A stretch of 41,255 nucleotides of DNA from Amanita rubescens (lineage: Eukaryota; Basidiomycota; Agaricomycetes; Agaricales; Amanitaceae): positions 1 through 41,255 of the forward strand of contig WION01000468.1 in the NCBI GenBank assembly GCA_015039365.1, given 5' to 3'. Within the stretch, counting starts at the first letter, position 1, and every line of letters begins with the position of its first letter. Positions 34,593 through 41,255 of the stretch are shown here, one piece after another. The notes below the pieces were generated by a model. It was not told the origin of the DNA, searched no databases, and saw only the letters and a program-made list of their open reading frames with translations. The translations under genes and the position numbers were made by a program.

Positions 34593-35498
34593 TCATGCGG
34601 GGAGAGGTAGGAGGAGGGGAATGATGAGAGCAATAAATGCGTATCCAACACTTGCTCGAGTTACAATAGTGGTACTTGCTGATGATCCGCTAGTTGATTG
34701 TGCTGTAGAGGCGCCAGTGGCAGCCGTGCCTCCCGTCGGTAGCGGAACCGTAATCGTGGTCGTAGGACCATTGGCGGTGGTTGGTGCGGAACCTGAGCCA
34801 AAGCCGGCACTCGTCGCACCTCCAACACTTGGGGTCGACGTGGTCATAATCGGAGCCGTGATATTAAGGCTGATAGAGGACACATTAGTACCTTTGCAGA
34901 GGGTGTTGTAAGCTAAAGTTGGGAATTGATCAGACGAGCAGAATCGAGTGATTGAACGGTAGCTTACTGTCTACGACTTGTTGACCGCTTTGGATGACCG
35001 AGGCTGAAGGGATGGTGTTTACGCTACAATTGACGCAGAACGACAAACTGCTTTCTACAGGCGCGTTGCAAAGACAAGTAGCGGCAGAGCATGTCTGGGG
35101 TGAACAAGTTCAGTGCTGGGTGCGGGAAATGACGGTAAATTATCCGTACGTTGAGCGCGTTGACAGCTGTCTTGCATCCTGGTTGGCACTGTAAAAGTCG
35201 GCAAGTCAGAATACAAGGAAGGACAAGCGCTAAATAAGGATGCACCTGAATAGGGAACTCGGACAATGAGACGGTAGTGTTAGATTGACGCTTGGGTGTG
35301 AAGGCTTGAAAGTAATGCAATCGTTCGAGAAGAGCGATGGATACTGAGGAAGAATCGTCAAGCTCACGAAAAAACTTAGAGCGCCTATAAATTGAAGAAC
35401 CCACTCTGATCTGGTCTCAGGCCCACACCCTGCGCCTGCACGACAGCCATCAAATTCATAGCCAGGAGCACGACGGAAAGCGAAAATCGCGTCAACAT
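34593..35498 (-). CDS. CFEM-like secreted GPI-anchored protein, paralogue B
   Basis: Five exons (35498-35429, 35304-35246, 35188-35150, 35094-34968, 34912-34593) join to 204 aa with all phases consistent. It has a signal peptide (MLTRFSLSVVLLAMNLMAVV), a KRQ site, eight cysteines spaced as in paralogue A (CQPGC, TCSAATCLC, FCVNC, LCKGTNVS), a longer Ser/Thr/Gly/Pro-rich stalk and a hydrophobic end (GYAFIALIIPLLLPLPA). Exons 3 and 4 have exactly the same lengths (39 and 127 nt) as in paralogue A, so the pair arose by tandem duplication. The Cys spacing differs from the classical CFEM pattern in its second half (C-x2-C in place of C-x3-C, no fixed Asp after CLC), so CFEM-like is the safer term. 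Confidence 0.8.
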
Positions 35499-35989
35499 AC
35501 TGTCTGCCTCGTTTCTCGGGCGCGGAGGACAACGCAAGGCGCGGGGAAAAAGAGGAGATGTGCGTGGTCACCGGTATTACCTTTTATTCGTTCCATCAAT
35601 TGGCATGCGGAACCCATCGCTCAAGCTGTGATCATGAGAACAACGTACGGTCGACCCTGGTGCGGCCGTATAATATGGACAAATTCGGAAAAAGATAATC
35701 TGTCGTTGATTATCAAACTTAATTTCCCCTGTTCGGGGCAAACCTGAAGCTTCGAGGTAAAGTACTTACGGTGCCTATTGTTCGAGGGGAGGCCCTAAAT
35801 AGCTAGTAGTCACTATGTGGTATGTCCTAATAGCTATGCGTTTAGGGCAGGTTTCGGAGGCGAGATTCCGTTCCACTTTCATCGGTTCTTTCTACAGCGG
35901 CTTGATGCAAGGATCTATGAGCCAACGGCAAGGGGTCTAAACGGCTGTCCGCCTAGTGCACTGGTTACTGTCCTGCAGAGGCTGCGGTC
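35499..35989. other. Intergenic, promoter side of paralogue B
   Basis: No coding stretch is recognised. The right end is likely the 3' UTR of the gene that stops at 35990. Confidence 0.35.
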
Positions 35990-36530
35990 TCACAACAACA
36001 CCCTCCCAAATCCGTAAATGCCCAACGCCAAAAGCACATCCAACAGGAACCAAGTAATGAGGTACAGGAACTGCTCTGTTCTCCGTCGTCTGGCCCTCGA
36101 CTCACTACACGTACAACAGCAGAACGGGATCACAGCCAACATCGGAATGCCTGAAACGTCAAGATCTGGGACTTGGCGTGATCCTTGAAATGGAGATCGT
36201 GGCAGCACTCTCTCGATATCCGGCCACTGATCTCGATTCGACTCTACACTGCTCCGTTCATCTGTCGCCTTATGCTCTTCGTCCTTGTTTCGTCTTCTAG
36301 GACACAACGATAGAGGTAGGACTATACGCTGGAAGCCAGGAGTAGCGTAGTTGCAATCCTGCACAATTCGACGAATATGGTCTATTGTTACATCTTCGAC
36401 TCGTCATCTCAATGAAACCGAGAAAAGAGACGACACTCACCGGCATCGGATGACGGCGCATCTGAGAAGGGCAGAGTCCAGGAAGAAGAATGGCAGAGAC
36501 AAGAAAGCGGTTGGGCTCTCGTTTCTTCAA
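35990..36530 (-). CDS. Small tail-anchored membrane protein, unknown function
   Basis: Two exons (36530-36441 and 36358-35990) with GTGAGT...GTGCAG ends give about 152 aa in one frame. The N-terminal part is basic and polar; the middle is acidic and charged; a cysteine patch (FCCCTCSESRARRRR) may be palmitoylated; the last 26 residues form a membrane span (LITWFLLDVLLALGIYGFG) close to the C terminus, as in tail-anchored proteins. I do not recognise the family. Other frames of the first exon are also open, so the first 30 residues are less sure than the rest. Confidence 0.5.
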
Positions 36531-36942
36531 CGGAGGACGACATTCCTCGAATACTAGTCAGAATCTGACGGAGATGAGAGGGAACGGAATGGGTCGTTCG
36601 AAGGGTTGTGGAACTATACGGTAGGTGAGACAACAAATTTAAATTTCTTTGCAGCTGAATCTTATGAGCACTTGGCAGGTCACACGATGGACAAATTGAA
36701 GAGACTCCCGAACGGATCACGAGTTCAACAATCGTAGCCTTGAGTTCATATCACGTAGCAGTTGAGACTCCTGATTTTGCGCATGTACAAAGGAAGATAT
36801 TGTACCAGCAGAACATAAGAAATGCACCTTCTCTACAACAAGACGTCTAAGGGCAGGACTTGACAGGTATTTCTCTGGACGGCTTAACCATCACGATGAC
36901 AGACAATTGCATATCAATGTCTTGGAATAGATGTGAACTCTG

Positions 36943-37167
36943 ATGATTAGCGCAAGATCGAGTAAAGCATTTATTCCCATCAAGGCAAACTTGCTGGCTT
37001 TGCTCGGGATGCTGGATCCTGCGGAGCAGGACAAAATAGACTTGCTAGTGCTGACCCTCCATGTTTTGGGTCTTTATCCCGATATGTACAAGGGACCGGA
37101 GGGATTCGTTGACATGAAGATGCCTAGTTTCAGCCCGAGAGTCAGCCTGTTATACGAGAAGGGATAA
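36943..37167 (+). CDS. Short open frame of 74 codons, function unknown
   Basis: Starts at an ATG and reads NLLALLGMLDPAEQDKIDLL, then VLGLYPDMYKGPEGFV, a composition more protein-like than its surroundings. It has no known motif, signal or membrane span, and no splice partners were found. It could be a gene remnant or chance. Confidence 0.25.
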   Translation: MISARSSKAFIPIKANLLALLGMLDPAEQDKIDLLVLTLHVLGLYPDMYKGPEGFVDMKMPSFSPRVSLLYEKG

Positions 37168-37859
37168 AGAATTACTTGCTGAATCCCTCAGTGAAGAGAT
37201 TTTCGCCGTGAATGATGATCGCAAATGGGTGGACGATGGTACGGTCCTGACCTCATAGTGTATCGAGATGTGACCAGTGGATGAAAATTAAGTATCATCA
37301 CATTAAAAACTACAAAAAATGTTCCGCACCTGTAGCCTCCTGCCACCAGAATTCTCACATTGACTGGCTGGTCACGGATGTGTTGTACGATCTCCAGGAT
37401 TCGATCGTCAAGTTACCCAGAGGAGGGTAATTCGAGAAATCCAACTCTTCTCGCTGCGTAAACAATATGTATATTACGAGATATGTTGCTTTTCACCTAC
37501 ACTCAGAACTCTATATAACTTGTTGCGTGTATATATACCGGTGCCAGAATTTCTTATCCTCACTTTGATGGCATGTGATAACGAACCCAACTGAGCCATC
37601 TCGCCAGAAGCGCGATGTAATGCTCTGGTTCTATTAACTACGGCGTTCTGGGTACTAAGAAAACAATGTACCCTTCAACGAGTGTATATAGTACTGTATG
37701 CCACCTGGCGCCATAGAGAAGACGCCACCAAAAATATACAAACACAGCAATGGGCCAATGAGATAATGCAGATTATAACGTACCAGACGACAGGAGATAT
37801 TTTCGGAGCACCGAATCATGGACTAGTACGATCATCAATCGTCGTGGCTGACAGGTCTG
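37168..37859. other. Intergenic, no gene recognised
   Basis: AT-rich in places (near 37490-37540). A last exon of the G-alpha gene could lie here, but I could not place one. Confidence 0.3.
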
Positions 37860-39694
37860 TCAAAGCGTCTTACCGCTTGCAATGATAAGTTGCGTTGCTT
37901 TGGTATCCTGTTACAGATATAAAACAAATACACTGTTGTTCTGTTAATGATCTCCCTACCGTAACGTTGGTAAAATGCGTATACAAAAAACGTCTGCGTT
38001 CATTTTCATTGTTCTGCTTATATATGTTCACAAAGTGGTCGCAGAAGTACTGCACAATCGTTTCGTACTCATTCGATCGTTCCCCGAATGATGTGATACT
38101 GCATTTAATCAGCTGATTGGCGAGATTCATGTTGCAAGGCATATCACTGACTAATTCCGAACTTGCAACCCCTCGTCCAACTTTGATTTCAATAAATCAG
38201 TCTTGTCTGCCACCCGAGAAGAAAAGAATCAGTATCCTGTTCGGAACGCAGAGCAGTCGAACTTACTCAGGAAAAGCAACAGATGTACACCTTTGAGCAA
38301 GCGATTGGAACAAACTCGCGTGAATAGTTCAAGGGAGTCGTCAATCCGGTTCGTTTGGGGATCTTCTTCGAGATACTAGGATCGCGATTCGCAAACAATG
38401 ATGACAACGCCTTCTGCAGAAGCTTACCTGATCGAAAGCGCTGACAGGGGCGAGAAAAATGATGGCTTTTGCATCATCAAAGTATGGAACCCATGAATGG
38501 CGTTGCCCTCTTGCACCACCAACGTCAAACAAATGCCACGTAATGCCTTTATCGTTAGTTTCAAAAGTGTGTTCCACAACACCCATTGTCTCAATTCGCG
38601 CATGCAAGATATCGTCTAAGAATGCGTCTGTTATGCTGTGCGATAAAAACCTGTGGACAGAAATATTACCCGTGGTGGGAATGTGGTCCGGATCAGCAAC
38701 CCGTGAAATGTGCTTCAGGAAGCTGTACATAGGGTGGCAACGTGTCAAAGAAGCATGGATCAAATTACACCGCGCAACCTACAATTCAGACCATTCATCC
38801 AATTTTAATCTTCGCTTCGCCACCAGCGCCTTGACAGTGGGGTGATTCCACAACTCTTGACGTCCCGTTCCGAAGCCCTCAGCATTTGCGCAACATCTCG
38901 AACCAAAGTATCCTGTCCGAGATCTTGGGATAGGTTGTCGTGGCCCTTGCCATTGTGGCCGTTCTTCTTTTGTCTGATTTGCCTTAAAGCATTTTGGATC
39001 ATTCGAGCTTGCCAGCCGCTACGAACGAAAACGCCACCTTTCCCGGACCCCGACACCGTAACCCCTCCGCCTAGGCGATCGGCGAGCTGAGCATCAGTAG
39101 CGACCAAAGGTGATAATCTTCGCCGAAGATTAGCGATCTGTATTGGACCACTATCCCTGGGAGAGGCTGCAAAATGACTCGTAGAGGAGGAAGCCGAGAA
39201 GGATGAGGGGGGGCCCATTTGCAGTCAGAGGATTCACGAGAACTGGCGATGGGGAAGGTTGATTTGCGAATCCACGTCCGTTTGATCGCGAGTAAGAGTC
39301 TGGAGGAAAGTTCGGTTCGTCGTCTGCAGAGTCATCCCATGCCTCCAGCGTATTTAGAATGTACTTTATTGAGCGGACTATGTTAAAGTATATGACAGTT
39401 TTCCAAGAAATGCGTTCCTGATCGAGGGAATTGGGTTTGTACATGAGCTGGAACTGCTTTAGTAGGGTAGACTTTCCGCTCTCGGCCTGACCGAGGAGAA
39501 GCAGCTGGAGGAAGCCAAGAAGACATCCACGGGTTAGTATAAGTTATGCGCATCCATATAGACTGGCTGACCCCCACCTTTATATCAACCTTCTTTCGTT
39601 TTATTATTAGGCGCCCCTGCTCTTTGAGATCTTCGTCGATTTGCTTCGAAACGCGCTTTGCATTGGCTTCAGGACCCAAGAAGCGCTGCATCAT
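37860..39694 (-). CDS. Atypical G-protein alpha subunit, with apparent indels
   Basis: Heterotrimeric G-alpha of a divergent agaricomycete type. It starts MMQRFLGPEANAKRVSKQID; exon 1 ends at 39578 and exon 2 starts at 39504 with LLLLGQAESGKSTLLKQF (G1). A long insertion in the helical domain is Ser/Pro-rich and then basic. Next come SRVADPDHIPTT, DDILHARIETMGVVEHTF (G2, with the Arg finger), DVGGARGQRHSWVPYFDD (G3), FLNKTDLLKSKLDEG (G4), SNEYETIVQYFCDHFV and HFTNVTDTKATQLII (G5 region). The G3 glutamine needed for GTP hydrolysis is alanine. A C7 run at about 39212-39218 must be C6, and one base is missing near 38859, to keep the frame. The usual last helix is not found; the frame stops at 37860. 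No Met-Gly myristoylation start is seen. Confidence 0.75.
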
Positions 39695-39720
39695 GGTCGT
39701 TTTCACAGTTGTCAAGGTCG

Positions 39721-39740
39721 TGACGCGTGACGCGTGACGT
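39721..39740. promoter_or_regulatory. Three TGACG repeats upstream of the G-alpha start
   Basis: TGACGCG TGACGCG TGACGT: a 7-bp unit repeated three times, the last with a full TGACGT. This is the core of the CRE-like site bound by fungal ATF/CREB-type bZIP factors. It lies 27 bp upstream of the proposed ATG, so it may be in the 5' UTR. Confidence 0.4.
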
Positions 39741-41003
39741 TTTGTTGCCCCGTGAGAATTGTCAATGAAAGGGGCGCGAACGCCCATACTTAGCCCCTCT
39801 ACCAAGCAATGATGAGGTGCCAAATATGTTGGAAAACGAGGGATGTGGACGACTGACGAAGGTGCGGATGTCATTCTATATGCGTGGGGTGATCCAGTTC
39901 CGTAGCCTGCCTCATCCATCGACATCCATCACCCGGACCTCTCTTGTGATGGTCTTAATAGTCGTGGTTGTTCGACTATACGATTCATCCTGTTTAATTC
40001 CAGACGAAAGTACATGCCGTCCGTAGGGCCGGTTTTCACTGGTCTCTGGGGCTACAGCGCACATCTTGCCTTCTTCCGCTTTTTCTGTTATAGTGGACTC
40101 CCCTAGTTTTTTCGCCGCTTCTGCAGCTCGAGGTTTTGTAGCATTTGGCCTTCATTCTTAATTCATTATTACTTTGTTAGATAAACACACGATGGCAGTA
40201 TAAAAGCTATTATCCTCCATTACGCAAAGGGGCAGGACTAGGACTAAAAGAAGCACCGTAAACAACTTCGAACGGCTATTATCGTAGAACGCAGAGGAGG
40301 TCCGCACCCAACCACAATCACTTTCCCTTCCTCTTTCCCTCCTGCTCGATGACGATAACCAGCCCCCTAGTACCCATGCTTTGTAGACCCCCATATCGGT
40401 GGAATGTTTAATCCTGCCGGTGTGACGATTACGACAGGGAGGGCCACTCCTGAGCTCGATCATTAGTATGCTCGCCTGCTGCTGGCGCGACGCGATGACG
40501 GCCGATTCTCTACGGCCCGTTCGCTACTTGAAATTTAAGAGGTATTGAAGGAATTGCGGTAGGTTTCGGGGCGAATATGGATACCTGAGGTTGGGGCTGT
40601 TGTGTTTGCGAGGAGTTGCAGTCGGAGATCTAGAGCCGTAGGCGATAGGTCGTGGAAATGTGAGAGAGTGACCGTGACACGTTTGTCAGTTGCATCTTGA
40701 TCTTGTACTTTGAACATCACTGTGCATTTCCCGACCTGGATGGATATCAATATCAAGGGAAGTACTGTTATTGATGTTGGTCGTGACTATATAGTGCGTG
40801 TTCGGCTGTGCTCATTGCATTGCAAATGTGGATCTTTCTCAAACTAGACACATAATGAAACTACACTGAACAATATCAATGTCATAAATGGTATGAGATG
40901 TCTTGTGATTGAAAGGATGACTAAGCTAAAGTGTTTGTGTAGTAAATTCTGAAGAGCTCCTTGGTTTGTTGTACTTAGCCTCAATTTCTGCATTGACTTA
41001 AGC
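39741..41003. other. Intergenic between divergent G-alpha and NLR-type genes
   Basis: No coding chain recognised. The minus-strand open frames at 40158-40463 and 40535-40756 have no motif. It may hold two divergent promoters, or an upstream exon of the NLR-type gene. Confidence 0.35.
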
Positions 41004-41255
41004 ATGCCTTCCCCAGCCAAGTTCAAACAGTGGCTAAATGTGCCTGACCCATCAGTTAACCATAACAATGCTAGAGAGAAGCACTTAGAAGGCTCTTGTC
41101 AGTGGCTCCTTGAGGACAAGAGGTACATCAAATGGAAAGAACAATCCAATTCTTTCATGTGGATCAATGGCATTTGTGAGTGGCATAACCACAACTTAAA
41201 CCAAGATTGGTTGTATCTCAAGTAAAACTAGCTGGTTGTGGAAAGACACTTATTT
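41004..41255 (+). CDS. NACHT-type NLR-like protein, 5' part, cut by window
   Basis: The text PSPAKFKQWLNVPDPSVNHN, EGSCQWLLEDKRYIKW and SNSFMWINGI is the conserved lead-in to the NACHT domain in agaricomycete NLR-like proteins. An intron (41176-41231, GTGAGT...ACTAG) joins to SGCGKTLI, so GISGCGKT is a complete Walker A motif. These STAND NTPases are thought to work in self/non-self recognition, usually with WD40, ankyrin or TPR repeats after NACHT. ATG 41004 is the first available, but typical members have another domain before this block, so an upstream exon or a truncated N terminus is likely. The 3' part lies outside the window. Confidence 0.75.

Noticed and set aside
1..41255. CRISPR array, operon, bacterial origin or rRNA genes
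   Set aside because: Spliceosomal introns throughout and no such repeats were seen; the window is eukaryotic.

Overview
The window looks like genomic DNA of a filamentous basidiomycete, most likely an agaricomycete. Genes are dense and split by many short introns of about 48-60 bp (GT...AG). Several families are ones typical of mushroom-forming fungi: expanded F-box proteins, P-loop G-domain proteins, a NACHT/NLR-type protein, a Q-less G-alpha-like protein and small Asn/Thr-rich proteins. There are no operons, CRISPR arrays or rRNA genes, and I saw no intact tRNA gene.

Left part (1-15.6 kb) is decayed. It holds a 3'-truncated uncharacterised gene (1-1155, minus) with one apparent frameshift; an unrecognised minus-strand gene (about 1475-3606) split by a 508-bp MITE with a tRNA-like SINE head inside it; a broken plus-strand copy of the 3' end of an ER Hsp70 gene (4118-4687); a Munc13/MUN-domain gene (4887-9488) with one in-frame stop and about six frameshifts; and the longer ER Hsp70 (LHS1/HYOU1 type, 12569-15550, minus), also with stops and frameshifts.

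The middle is a rearranged zone. Two direct copies of a 2.05-kb segment (9630-11681 and 16901-18958), each with an intact F-box gene of about 429 codons, flank the Hsp70 pseudogene. Beside the second copy lies a P-loop GTPase remnant with a micro-inversion.

The right part (19-41 kb) is mostly intact: a single-pass membrane protein with a PPxY tail (19391-20434), a 65-aa Asn/Thr-rich protein (22177-22424), a probable retroposed insertion with target-site duplications (22690-23093), a DUF300/TMEM184 multi-pass membrane protein (24542-26007), and 65 bp further on a complete group III (Nik1/Os-1) hybrid histidine kinase with 17 exons and 1398 aa. Then come two tandem paralogous CFEM-like GPI-anchored secreted proteins, a small tail-anchored protein, an atypical G-alpha subunit without the catalytic glutamine (two apparent indels), and at the edge the start of a NACHT-type NLR gene.

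Functionally, the intact genes lean to the cell surface and signalling: osmosensing kinase, G-alpha, membrane proteins, cell-wall or secreted CFEM-like proteins, and NLR-type immunity. I see no metabolic cluster. All exon joins were made by eye from splice signals and reading-frame continuity.
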